From Aporrectodea caliginosa (lineage: Eukaryota; Annelida; Clitellata; Crassiclitellata; Lumbricidae), in assembly GCA_020284085.1 (NCBI GenBank), contig JACEVL010000098.1:487665-551664 (forward strand): a stretch of DNA of 64,000 bases, read 5' to 3'. Shown here piece after piece: positions 10,564 through 21,629 of this stretch. A program made the translations under genes and the position numbers. Each line of letters starts with the position of its first letter. The first letter of the stretch is position 1. The notes under the pieces were generated by a model. That model was given only the letters and a program-made list of their open reading frames with translations. It had not been told where the DNA came from and made no database searches.

Positions 10564-11040
10564 AAATAAGATGTCATTAAACAATTGAGGTTAAAGCTAA
10601 TAATTTAATAAATTTTAAAAACCTTCACTGGAAAGAACTTACGTGCTATAAAACAATACATTTGGACACCTTACACTTGATTTATTCTGCTCTATGTATT
10701 TTTGTCATTATAAGTGTTAACAGCTGCCAAAAATAATCTTTGTCGGCGGCTACGGCCTATGTTGTCATAAGCTGTCGTTAAACTGAGAATGCAATCCATC
10801 ACGTCCATTGGTTTATGTCGCTTAAGCAATTACAAACATTTATATTAATCCATACGTCGCCAATCATCACGATATAAAGTCGTCTTTGATAGAGCATATT
10901 AGATGCGAATGGAACGCGCAGATCAATTCGTTCGAATCAAAACAAATGGTTGGCTTCAAGTTCATTTCACAACGAAACTATACTTGGCATTGTTTGGCCT
11001 CATACAGCTATTTCCAAAGGCGTGAGGCGAAGGAGACACT

Positions 11041-11220
<180 letters not shown>

Positions 11221-11429
11221 GTGATGACGATGACTATCGCAGTTATAGGAGTAGTAATAGTTGAAGTTGCTGTAGTAGCAGCAGTAGTAGTAGTTGCAGT
11301 AATAGTAGTAGTAGTAGTAGCTGCTGCTGAACTAGATACTATTATAATATTCATTGTGTTCGTTAAGTACCTCTATTTGCTCAAACAGCATTTATATCAA
11401 AGCGCCACCAGAAAACTGAATGAAATCCC

Positions 11430-11530
11430 CGCCATTACCCTACATGTGGTAGTGCCAGTCCCAAGCCTAGAGAAAGAGGAGGGCGACACTAATCATCTTT
11501 GTTATGACACAGTGTCGTTAAACAGCAACC
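11430..11530 (-). repeat. Copy of ~110-bp short interspersed repeat
   Basis: Contains GTGGTAGTGCCAGTCCCAAG, GAGGAGGGCGACACTAATC and GACACAGTGTCGTTAAACAG. The same block is at 15515-15615 and, inverted, at 12170-12273, 16252-16356 and 19347-19457. Confidence 0.8.
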
Positions 11531-12169
11531 AACAACTAAATAAAATCGTTTTTTTTTTTTTTTTATTCCGTAGTTTAACGTCATCGTATGACATCAAAGG
11601 CCGTTGACGACAATTCAAAATTATGTACAATACAGTTAAAACAAAATTGATAGAGTTAAAGGCATCTAAACAGTACTTTACAATGTCACTAATATTCATC
11701 GTTTAGCAGCATAATATTATAGTTCAGATATTAATGTCAATGTTACTTGTATAAGATAACATACTGTAAGATGGTCTTTCAGGAAAATTATACACTGTTT
11801 TGCAGCAATTATCACACATACATTTTTTTTTAAATGTAAAATAAAAGGATTCCTGCTAAACAGCAATAATGTACACGAGATTTCCAATCCAGCTATTCAA
11901 TGATATAACAGCATTGGTTTCAAGTTTACAAAACCTGTAATTATGAAGTTTACAAAACCTGAAATTATGATATGAAATTTATATTTTAATTTTTAATTTT
12001 CAAACTTTTTTTCATTCAATGCAACCAGACATCATAATTAAAATACATGCATAGGCATAAATTGAAAACGACAGCTCCCCACCACACATTAAAGACACGA
12101 ACAGAAAAGCGCACTGCAATCTGACCTGCGATCGTTTTTTGGTAAGGAATCGTTTTTTGGTGGTGGTTT

Positions 12170-12273
12170 TTCTGTTTAACGACTAGCTGTGTGGTAACAA
12201 TGACCATTAGCGTCGCCCTCCTCCTTTATCCAGGCTTGGGACTGGCACTGTCAGAAAGCGAACAGTGGCGGAG
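12170..12273 (+). repeat. Copy of ~110-bp short interspersed repeat (inverted)
   Basis: Reads TGTTTAACGACTAGCTGTG, CCCTCCTCCTTTATCCAGGC, TTGGGACTGGCACTGTCAG, GTGGCGGAG: the reverse complement type of 11430-11530. Its left part was reused at the 14,611-14,690 junction. Confidence 0.75.
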
Positions 12274-12333
12274 TTGAATCGTTTTTTTGGTAAGGAATCA
12301 TCTTTATATTGCAATGGAAACTTTGTAAACGCA

Positions 12334-12470
12334 TTAACCCCTTTCGTGTGCGGAAAGTAATATTACGTTTGCGCCAAACCGGCCGTCATTGTGCGGAACG
12401 TAATATTACGTTTTTATTAGCCTTTGACTTCCACGCACTGTGATGGTCGTAATATTACGTTCTAACATCG
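12334..12470 (+). mobile_element. PiggyBac-like terminus with repeated ACGTAATATTACG palindromes
   Basis: TTAA at 12334-12337 is followed by CCCCTTTCGTGTGCGGAAAG, which resembles the CCCTTT... ends of piggyBac-like transposons inserting at TTAA. The subterminal part has three GTAATATTACGT motifs at about 12358, 12400 and 12449; the full palindrome CGTAATATTACG occurs in the second and third. I could not find a matching opposite end downstream, so this is probably a solo or truncated end. Family assignment is by resemblance only. Confidence 0.5.
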
Positions 12471-12675
12471 TTTTTGCGTTTTGATTCGGTAGATGACAGC
12501 AGTGGTTAGTAAAATTTCGAGAAACAACAGCAACTCTTTGTGTATTTACTCTTCAACATCGTCGGACACACTTCCGAATTTTGTTGTGGACTTTCAAAAA
12601 AGTTTGAAAATTAATTAATAATATAAACGAAGACAAATCTCTGCAACGAAGCTAACATTCCTGTGACGCTCTCCC
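12471..12675. other. No gene seen
   Basis: Short unique stretch between the piggyBac-like end and the minisatellite; AT-rich, no motif recognised. Confidence 0.5.
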
Positions 12676-13995
12676 CCCAGCGAAGCGGGGCGAGACCTAC
12701 CCCTATAGAGGAAGAGTTCTGTCTCTATCTCCCTCACTACCTCCCTTGCATCCATCGGCGAAGCCGATTACCCACCAGAGGGCGAATTCTGTCTCTGTCT
12801 CCCTCACTACCTCCCTCCCATCCATCAGCGAAGCCGGTTACCCACCACAGGGCGAATTCTGTCTCTGCCTCCCTCACTACCTCCCTCCCATCCATCGGCG
12901 AAGCCGGTTACCCACCACAGGGCGAATTCTGTCTCTGCCTCCCTCACTACCTCCCTCCCATCCATCGGCGAAGCCGGTTACCCACCAGAGGGCGAATTCT
13001 GTCTCTGCCTCCCTCACTACCTCCCTCCCATCCATCGACGAAGCAGGTTACCCACCAGAGGGCGAATTCTGTCTCTGCCTCCCTCACTACCTCCCTCCCA
13101 TCCATCAGCGAAGCCGGTTACCCACCAGAGGGCGAATTCTGTCTCTGCCTCCCTCACTACCTCCCTCCCATCCATCGGCGAAGCCGATTACCCACCAGAG
13201 GGCGAATTCTGTCTCTGCCTCCCTCACTACCTCCCTCCCATCCATCGGCGAAGCCGGTTACCCACCAGAGGGCGAATTCTGTCTCTGCCTCCCTCACTAC
13301 CTCCCTCCCATCCATCGACGAAGCAGGTTACCCACCAGAGGGCGAATTCTGTCTCTGCCTCCTTCACTACCTCCCTCCCATCCATCAGCGAAGCCGATTA
13401 CCCACCAGAGGGCGAATTCTGTCTCTGCCTCCCTCACTACCTCCCTCGCATCCATCGGCGAAGCCGATTACCCACCAGAGGGCGAATTCTGTCTCTGCCT
13501 CCCTCACTACCTCCCTCCCATCCATCGACGAAGCAGGTTACCCACCAGAGGGCGAATTCTGTCTCTGCCTTTCTCACTACCTCCCTCCCATCCATCGACG
13601 AAGCAGGTTACCCACCAGAGGGCGAATTCTGTCTCTGCCTCCCTCACTACCTCCCTCCCATCCATCGACGAAGCAGGTTACCCACCAGAGGGCGAATTCT
13701 GTCTCTGCCTCCTTCACTACCTCCCTCCCATCCATCAGCGAAGCCGATTACCCACCAGAGGGCGAATTCTGTCTCTGTCTCCCTCACTACCTCCCTCCCA
13801 TCCATCGGCGAAGCCGGTTACCCACCAGAGGGCGAATTCTGTGTCTGCTTCCCTCACTACCTCCTCGCGAGCTCCGGTCCAGCCAGGCATAGATGTCCAT
13901 AATTGCGTCGGCCTCCCGCACTCCCTCCCTCGCGATCTGCGGTCAATACAGGGCGATATCTGTGTCTGCCTCTTTCACTCCCTGCCACGCAACTG
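12676..13995 (+). repeat. 70-bp minisatellite, about 16 clean units with degenerate flanks
   Basis: Units start with GGCGAATTCTGTCTCTGCCT at 12781 and then every 70 bp to 13831 (16 starts). Diverged units extend to about 12676 on the left and 13995 on the right. The variable part is ATC-GGCGAAGCCGG, ATC-GACGAAGCAGG or ATC-AGCGAAGCCG. Units at 12921-13200 and 13201-13480 repeat the same four-variant order, a 280-bp higher-order period. Because 70 is not a multiple of 3, the frame shifts every unit, and lack of stops in all three frames produces spurious 400-codon frames. The array edge forms the outer end of the inverted arms. Confidence 0.95.
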
Positions 13996-14611
13996 ACCCA
14001 GCTTGGATAGCCAAATGAGCTGTGTCTTTTGTTCCTCATTATGAATTCCTCCTAAAAGAAATTTCTTGGTCACTTCTGTGGCGATTTTTAGGCCGTTGAT
14101 GTATGTAAGTAGCACTCGATGTAAACAGTGTCGTCAGCGATACATAACAGGTGAGTAAAATGCCTGTCTGCCTTCTTATTAACGTAAATACCGTAAACCG
14201 AATTCTCAACGAATAATCAAAGAGAGTAGATATTGTAACAAAGCTCTTTGAAAGTGCAAGTGATGACTTGGATACGACCGTTCGACGGAGGTTTGGAGGT
14301 ATAGTGGGATGGATGGAGGGTCGAAAGGATGGAGGGACGGAGGAAGGGACTGTTCTCACACAAGGAACAAAGAGGTCAAGACGATCCGAAGAGCGTAGCG
14401 GGTGAAGGGAAGCAGCCGAGGTAGTATTGATTCACAGACGTATTTCGGGGCAAGACCTAGGTAGGATCGGCAAATGAGGACAAGTACCTTTAACTGGATG
14501 CGCGCAGTGAAAGTAGCTGCGAAATCAGCCTGAATAAAATTAATGAGTGGAATCAAAAGGTGCCGTTGTTATGAGAATGCTAGACATAAGCCGTTGAATT
14601 AGAACACCTCG
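13761..14611 (-). repeat. Inverted-repeat arm, left
   Basis: Reverse complement of 16412-17270. It runs from inside the minisatellite (start of the unit at 13761) to the word CCGTTGAATTAGAACACCTC at 14591-14610. Differences from the right arm are an 8-bp stretch absent here near 14425 (GGTCGACG in the other arm) and small indels. Confidence 0.95.
14160..14590 (-). mobile_element. CR1/L2-like LINE C-terminal fragment (left arm)
   Basis: The minus strand reads FIQADFAATFTARIQLKVL, LICRSYLGLAPKYVCESI, then LDLFVPCVRTVPS in another frame: the HWLP...RIQFKVL...GLAPxYL block of L2/CR1 elements. The 8-bp deletion in this arm breaks the frame that remains open in the right arm. Confidence 0.75.
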
Positions 14612-14721
14612 TTTTTTGGTAAGGAATCGTTTTTTGGTGGTGGTTTTTCTGTTTAACGACTAGCTGTGTGGTAACAATGACCATTAGCGTCATCGTATGA
14701 CATCAAAGGCCGTTGACGACA
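14611..14721 (+). repeat. Junction of two rearranged pieces of the duplicated segment
   Basis: 14611-14690 repeats 12131-12213 (GTTTTTTGGTAAGGAATCG ... ACCATTAGCGTC), joined at a GTC microhomology to a copy of about 11580-11613 (TCATCGTATGACATCAAAGG), which is in turn joined at AAT/ATG to the start of copy A' at 14722. This is direct evidence of a multi-step, microhomology-linked rearrangement. Confidence 0.85.
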
Positions 14722-16411
<1,690 letters not shown>

Positions 16412-16413
<2 letters not shown>

Positions 16414-17270
16414 AGGTGTTCTAATTCAACGGCATATTATGTCTAGCATTCTCATAACAACGGCACCTTTTGATTCCACTCATTAATTTTATTCAGGCTG
16501 ATTTCGCAGCTACTTTCACTGCGCGCATCCAGTTAAAGGTACTTGTCCTCATTTGCCGATCCTACCTAGGTCTTGCCCCGAAATACGTCTGTGAATCAAT
16601 ACGTCGACCTACCTCGGCTGCTTCCCTTCACCCGCTACGCTCTTCGGATCGTCTTGACCTCTTTGTTCCTTGTGTGAGAACAGTCCCTTCCTCCGTCCCT
16701 CCATCCTTTCGACCCTCCATCCATCCCACTATACCTCCAAACCTCCGTCGAACGGTCGTATCCAAGTCATCACTTGCACTTTCAAAGAGCTTTGTTACAA
16801 TATCTACTCTCTTTGATTATTCGTTGAGAATTCGGTTTACGGTATTTACGTTAATAAGAAGGCAGACAGGCATTACTCACCTGTTATGTATCGCTGACGA
16901 CACTGTTTACATCGAGTGCTACTTACATACATCAACGGCCTAAAAATCGCCACAGAAGTGACCAAGAAATTTCTTTTAGGAGGAATTCATAATGAGGAAC
17001 AAAAGACACAGCTCATTTGGCTATCCAAGCTGGGTCAGTTGCGTGGCAGGGAGTGAAAGAGGCAGACACAGATATCGCCCTGTATTGACCGCAGATCGCG
17101 AGGGAGGGAGTGCGGGAGGCCGACGCAATTATGGACATCTATGCCTGGCTGGACCGGAGCTCGCGAGGAGGTAGTGAGGGAAGCAGACACAGAATTCGCC
17201 CTCTGGTGGGTAACCGGCTTCGCCGATGGATGGGAGGGAGGTAGTGAGGGAGACAGAGACAGAATTCGCC
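16412..17270 (+). repeat. Inverted-repeat arm, right
   Basis: Starts CGAGGTGTTCTAATTCAACG, the same GAGGTGTT...AATCAACGG terminus as the dispersed family in the first 9 kb. It ends at AGAATTCGCC (17270), inside what is a minisatellite unit in the left arm. Beyond 17270 the sequence is unrelated, so the breakpoint is sharp. Confidence 0.95.
16470..16870 (+). mobile_element. CR1/L2-like LINE C-terminal fragment (right arm)
   Basis: An open frame of 157 codons (16470-16943) begins with LINE C-terminal sequence: ARIQLKVLVLICRSYLGLAP, KYVCESIRRPTSAASLHPL, RSSDRLDLFVPCVRTV. The last motif matches the L2/CR1 block before the final LWNxLP region. No RT catalytic motif is present. Confidence 0.75.
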
Positions 17271-17420
17271 AGTACCATAGCTACCGTTTCTTTCACGCTG
17301 TCATCCAGGCTCTGATTTTTTAGTGTACGGAAATTGAACAGCACCTTGAGAACCTCTCCTCGTGTAGGTAGTTTCGCATAACCGAAGTGATCTTCAGTAC
17401 TGCCTATCAACCAAATCTCA
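17271..17420 (-). pseudogene. Possible transposon-encoded ORF remnant
   Basis: The minus frame reads GSTEDHFGYAKLPTRGEVL, KVLFNFRTLKNQSLDDSVKE, TVAMVL before running into the minisatellite copy. It is reminiscent of a family of uncharacterised transposon-associated proteins with an LPTxxxVL motif followed by an Ala-rich helix, but the match is by eye and short. It starts exactly at the outer breakpoint of the right arm. Confidence 0.3.
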
Positions 17421-18055
17421 GCCTTTTTCTAGTCAATTTTGCCATCTCACCTGCGATATGATGCATTAATGAAAACCACCATTACCCGCCATTTGCAACA
17501 CGAGGTCAGTGACATAAACAACAAGAGATCAGTTACGTCATCATCATGAATATTTATTAGTTTGGAACCGGCCACCTAGAAGGGGGTCTAAGGGTGGCAT
17601 GTTTTGAAATCGTGTATAGAATGCCTATTATAATCATAATGCAACCGGGTTCCTACCATTTCGGTCGCCTTGAGCAAGTCCTAAATACCCACCGATTAGG
17701 CTATAATTTCGGATATGGAGTTTATACATCAATTGGCATGATAAATTGACCTGGCCGATAAAAAATCTTTGAGTTGAAAATTTCACATGTACCTTAAAAA
17801 CACCCTAATATATATATATATATCCCTGTGTTGATATCTCATTGTTTGTTTGTGTATTTTTCTGGTTCTGCGTTCTACTGTGTCTGTTTCAAAATTGTCA
17901 TCAGTAACACACTGTCTTTGAACTAAAATCGAGTAGGCTATAATGCCCCTTAGAATGTTTCAGATTTGTCTCATTTTGAACTAAAGTCCTTAAAAATGTA
18001 CAGTGCAGTCGATTTAATATTTCAGGTCGTTAATGATCTTTGTTTGTGTATTCAG
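17421..18055 (+). other. Intron upstream of the gene 1 propeller exon
   Basis: The stretch 17,815-17,925 (ATATCCCTGTGTTGATATC, TGTGTCTGTTTCAAAATTG) is homologous to intron sequence at 50,935-51,015 before the gene 2 propeller exon and to 26,640-26,690 in the pseudogene. Just before it, 17,700-17,810 resembles 39,240-39,351 and ends in CACCCTAATATATA, probably an old DNA-transposon end inserted in a TA-rich site. The acceptor is TTTGTGTATTCAG at 18043-18055. Confidence 0.6.
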
Positions 18056-18924
18056 AAAGTCTTCAGAATTATTATAAATCAGATCCAGTCTTAGTTAAGA
18101 CGATTGGAACAAAAGCTTCAGACAAAGCGAGAGAGATCACTGGATTGGCAATCTTAGACGGAGAAATTTTTGTTGCGAGTCAAAAAAGTGCAGAAATAGA
18201 AGTTTACAATTCGACTGAATTAAGTTTCAGTCGTCGATGGAAGTTGGTGGAATTAATTGACCCAATGGACATAGCCTCCTGCAACAGAAATAAATGTCTC
18301 TACGTCGTCAATTGCAACGTCGACAGGAGGCCGGAGGAAATCTTGAGAGTTGATCCAAGTGGAAAAGTAATAATGAAATGGCCAAAAGGATTTTATGGTC
18401 TTCTGTTTGTTACAGATGAATCGAACGTAATTTTAACTACTTTAACAAAAATAAATGAATATTCGCCAGATGGGCAACTGATCCGTGAAATAGATCTATC
18501 AGTTGCAGGTATTCATGATCTATCATGGCATGCTATAAAACTGAAAAATGGTAATTTCATGGTTAGTCATAGCTCGAAATCTAACGACCGTTTTCGTCAG
18601 CTGAGAATGTGCTTAGATCTAGTGGATGAAGATGGAAAAATTAAGAGGTCATACACTGGATATGGGTCTACCCTATTTAGGAGATCTGATTATTCCTTCT
18701 ATTTGTCCATCGATGGAAATGGATACGTGTTGATCGCTGATCGATGCAACGGTCGAATTTCGCTATTTGATTCAGATTTGGAATGGAAGAGAGAAATTCT
18801 GTTAGAAGAAAAAAACAGATTCCCAGGTCCAACGAGGATTCTTCTGGATGATTCACATGGTAGACTGATTGTGGCAAACCCAGTTGGAGAGATTTTGTTT
18901 TTTGATTTTAAATTATTAATTTAG
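18056..18924 (+). CDS. Gene 1, terminal exon: NHL-type beta-propeller
   Basis: The exon starts after the acceptor GTGTATTCAG in phase 1 (one base from the previous exon) and encodes about 288 residues to a TAG. The chain has repeated strands with LAILDGEIFVAS, LYVVNC, VILTTL, HAIKLKNGNFMVSH, YVLIADRCNGRISLFDSD and GRLIVANPVGEILFFDF, the loop G-x-V-x-I-A-D...N-x-R-I-x-x-F-D typical of NHL/TRIM-NHL propellers. It is homologous over its whole length to the gene 2 exon at 51158-52032, with the same acceptor phase. NHL propellers bind protein or RNA; here the role is unknown. No CARD or coiled-coil exon is seen upstream in the window, so this is either the 3' end of a gene starting before the rearranged block or an orphaned exon. 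There are no stops or frameshifts. Confidence 0.8.
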
Positions 18925-19332
18925 TATTATGCCATTTTCTTCAAAATCAAGAGATAATTGCTCTCTAAGTTTCTCCATCAAGAATTTCTGATTTTTATCG
19001 AGAACAAATCGTTCGATTTCTTGTATTTAGTAAGGCACGCTCAATTCCATTTCTTAAGACCTGAGCAATTATGAGTTTTTAATATATGTAATCCAGTTTA
19101 CTTTTCCTAGTTTCCAGTTTCTACAGATGTATTGCTGACAGTCTAAATAATTATTTGCAGTTTATATTAAAATTTCACATTGTGACAAAGAGTATTTACC
19201 CTCAAATTTTGTGCTTAATTATTATATCCTAGTATGGCTGTTTTTATCTTATTGTGTATCAGTTTAAGCAGATGAGATTTCTTGGAAAAGTCAATACATT
19301 TTACTGAACAATTTTGAAATATTCTGGTGAAA
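18925..19332. other. 3' flank of gene 1, no further gene
   Basis: Probable 3' untranslated and flanking region. Segments resemble 52,033-52,450 downstream of gene 2 (for example CGATTTCTTGTATTTA, CTTTTCCTAGTTTC, GTGACAAAGA), so the duplication of the gene included its 3' flank. Confidence 0.6.
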
Positions 19333-19471
19333 TTTCTTAGGTAGTGCTGGCTTGTTGCTGGTTAACGACACTGTGTCATAACAAAGATGATTAGTGTCGT
19401 CCTCCTCCTTTCTCCAGGCTTGGGACTGGCACTACCACAAGTAGGGCAGTGGCGGAGTTTCTTAGGTAGTG
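19333..19471 (+). mobile_element. 111-bp short interspersed element with 14-bp target-site duplication
   Basis: TTTCTTAGGTAGTG occurs at 19333-19346 and again at 19458-19471, bracketing 19347-19457. The insert has GGTTAACGACACTGTGTC, CTCCTCCTTTCTCCAGGC, TTGGGACTGGCACTAC and GGGCAGTGGCGGAG. The minus sense, GCCAGTCCCAAGCCTGGAG, resembles the 3' end of many RTE-group LINEs, so it may be a SINE using an RTE-type tail. Further copies exist at 11430, 12170, 15515, 16252 and diverged ones at about 5445 and 7862. Confidence 0.85.
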
Positions 19472-19814
19472 GTCGTAGTGGTGGTAATTGTGGTAGGCCA
19501 TTTTCGTAGCCTACGTTGTAGCGGGTTTTACAGTGTTAAGGTGTAAGCGGTACATGTAGTGGTTTCTAGGTGATGTTGTTTATTAGTTTCAAGGCATGAA
19601 TTAATAGGCGAAATAAATATGTTTGGAGTGTATAACTTGGCTGGTCAATATATCGATTTTGCATTTACTTTCTGATGGCGAAATTTACAGAGAACTTGCG
19701 ATTTTCATACAAATGAATTTAGGACAATTGACTTAGACAAAGGTTAGATTTAAAAAATGTTTGCTTTGTCTAGTTTCGTTTGAATTACTAGATTCGATAG
19801 ACTGCCTTTATCAT
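19472..19814. other. No gene seen
   Basis: 3' flank similar in places to 52,360-52,450 after gene 2 (for example GTTTCTAGGTGATGTTGTTT against GTTTCTAAGTGATGTTGTTT). No coding sequence supported. Confidence 0.5.
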
Positions 19815-19985
19815 GACAAACTATGTTCATTGCTTTATTCTACGCTTATTCATGATTTCAAGGTTCATGTCCTAGTCCTTAAGTCCAAATTGGGCATTGC
19901 TCCTAAAAACTTTAGGTTTCACATTCGCTTCTTTTGTTCCACGAGTTAGGACCATTATGGCTCAAACTAGATCTTTTGCCACCAT
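19815..19985 (+). mobile_element. L2-like LINE, plus strand, left part
   Basis: Reads HDFKVHVLVLKSKLGIAPKN, FRFHIR and, after a frame change, TIMAQTRSFATI: the C-terminal L2 block RIQFKVLVL..KSxLGIAP. It is interrupted at 19985 by an antiparallel L2-like element and resumes at about 20880. Confidence 0.75.
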
Positions 19986-20879
19986 TGTATTGCATTGTTT
20001 TGTACTTGATCATTTATAAAGCGCTTCTCATTGCATAAGCCTTTCAGAAGCGCTCCCAGTGCGAGGTACTCCGAGAAAAAAAGGAAGGTTCTAAGGTGAG
20101 AGAAAGAGGAAGAGACGCTATCAGAGAGTATTGTCGAGCGTAGGGAAAGAGGAAGTCCATTCCATAGAGAGGGACCTATGGACACAAAGGATCTGGATTG
20201 AGCCATTGTGGTCCTAACACGGGAACAAACTGGTCAAGCCGGTCAGAGGCTCTGAGAGGACGCTTTGACGTGGCAGAGAGGGGGGTGGAGAATTTGGTGA
20301 CAAAGATATTTTTGGGGCAAGACCCAGTTGAGATTTGAGCATGAGAATGAGAACTTTAAATTGGATGCGCACAGAGAGAGGTAGCCAATGACGTGGTTCA
20401 ACCATAAATGTAGAGATGTGAGAGAATCGAGGGAGGCGAGCTATAAGTCTGGCAGCAGCGTTCAGTACGGACTGAAGAGGAGATAGACGAACCTTGAGTA
20501 AGCCAACAAGGAGAGAATTACAATAGTCAATTCGAGAACAGACAGAAGCATGAACAATTGAGGTGAAGGTAGAGGATGAAACAGATCTGCGAATAGCTCT
20601 AAGACGCCTAAGTTGGAAGTAAGAAGAGCGGGTAAGCTTAGATATGTGTACAGTGAAGGTAAGAGAGCTATCTAGGGTGCCAACCAAGTCATGGACACTA
20701 GATGAGAATGTGAAATGCGGAAACTTTTCAGAGAGCAAGGTATAGTCGAGTTTCAGGAGTTGCTGAGGTGTACCAAACCGAATAAGTTGGGTTTTGGAGG
20801 AATTTAAAGAAAGGCGATTAGAGGACATCCACAGATGGAGATCCTTGGAAAGAGCGTCAATGTGAAAACTAACTTTAAA
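19986..20879 (-). mobile_element. L2-like LINE inserted in antiparallel orientation
   Basis: On the minus strand from about 20,876 it reads HIDALSKDLHLWMSSNRLSL, NSSKTQLIRFGTPQQLLKL, SSSVHDLVGTLDSSLTF, RSSYFQLRRLRAIRRS, VCSRIDYCNSLLVGL, QSVLNAAARLIARLP, HWLPLSVRIQFKVLILMLKS. After a frameshift near 20215 it reads TMAQSRSFVSIGPSLWNGLP. The order is that of the L2/CR1 RT C-terminus. The 3' tail AAGCGCTTTATAAATGATC and a (CAATA)-like run end at 19986. It is 5'-truncated after the RT active site. Confidence 0.85.
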
Positions 20880-21068
20880 TTGGGTCCTCCTATGGAATGC
20901 CCTTCCCTCCTCGCTACGTGTCACAATTCTTTCTAGATCTCTTCCTGCAGCCTTCTCCCTTCTCAAAACCTTCTTCTTCTCTAGGGGTTCTCGCACTGGG
21001 AGCGCTACTGAATGGCCACTGCATTGAGCGGCGCTATGTAAATTAATAAATACGATACAATAAATAAA
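20880..21068 (+). mobile_element. L2-like LINE, plus strand, right part with 3' tail
   Basis: Continues the element of 19815-19985: WNALPSSLRVTILSRSL, PAAFSLLKTFFFSRG, then the tail hairpin GGGAGCGCTACTGAATGGCC ... GCGGCGCTATGTAAATTAAT and an AATAAATA run. Reading both parts together gives SFATI joined to an IGSSxWNALP block. The long minus-strand frame over 20,880-20,996 is only the antisense of this part. Confidence 0.75.
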
Positions 21069-21175
21069 TGGGATTGATACTTTCTGACAAATTCAATATT
21101 GCCATCTGTTGAATAGACCATATTTTGTAGCAATCAAAAGATTACAATGTTGGTGGCAGATTGTTTTTAGCCTTC

Positions 21176-21538
21176 ATATAAAGCAGTGTTTCTTAACCAG
21201 TGTTCGACCGAACCCCTGGGGTTCGGTGAGCCAGTGCCAGGGGTTCGGCAGAGGTCCTCTGAAATATATACATATTTAGCGTCAGTGAGTGTGAGTGCCA
21301 AATCATTTGCTATTTTATTTTTATTTTTCGACTTTTATTTAATAAAATAGTTAATTGTTAGTAATTCGTGTATTGAATGTATTAATATTGTATCACATTT
21401 TGGTACAATTTTTTATTTCCTTTTGTTCCCATTATAGTTAAAAAATTATTGTTCAAACTTGAGGGGTTCGGTGAGTGGTCATGGATTTCTCTTGGGGGTT
21501 CGGCTCCCTTGAAAAGGTTAAGAACCACTGATATAAAG
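21176..21538 (+). mobile_element. hAT-type MITE with 8-bp target-site duplication
   Basis: ATATAAAG at 21176-21183 and 21531-21538 flanks the element at 21184-21530. The ends are CAGTGTTTCTTAACC and GGTTAAGAACCACTG (terminal inverted repeats); the next bases, GAACCCCTGGGGTTCGG on the left and GGGGGTTCGGCTCCC on the right, are also partly inverted. The 8-bp duplication and the CAGTGxTTCTxAACC end are typical of hAT superfamily MITEs. At 347 bp it has no transposase. Confidence 0.95.
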
Positions 21539-21629
21539 AGACAAAAAGTGAATCACTCTAGTTCTCCATTGAAATCTATGGCTCGGTGTAGCTGTGGCAG
21601 CTACCCCATCGTTGCCTTTCGGTACGTGA

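Noticed and set aside
12676..13995. CRISPR-like regular repeat array
   Set aside because: Units are adjacent 70-bp tandem copies without unique spacers, in an animal genome; this is a minisatellite.
12663..13996. Two overlapping plus-strand frames of over 400 codons
   Set aside because: They are translations of the 70-bp minisatellite. The unit length is not a multiple of three and all frames are open, so length gives no evidence of coding.
20880..20996. N-terminal part of the 261-codon minus frame as RT sequence
   Set aside because: It is the reverse complement of the 3' end of a plus-strand L2-like element, not an RT extension.
19815..21068. Twin-priming 5' inversion of a single LINE
   Set aside because: Both the plus and minus parts carry their own 3' tail, so two insertions are needed.
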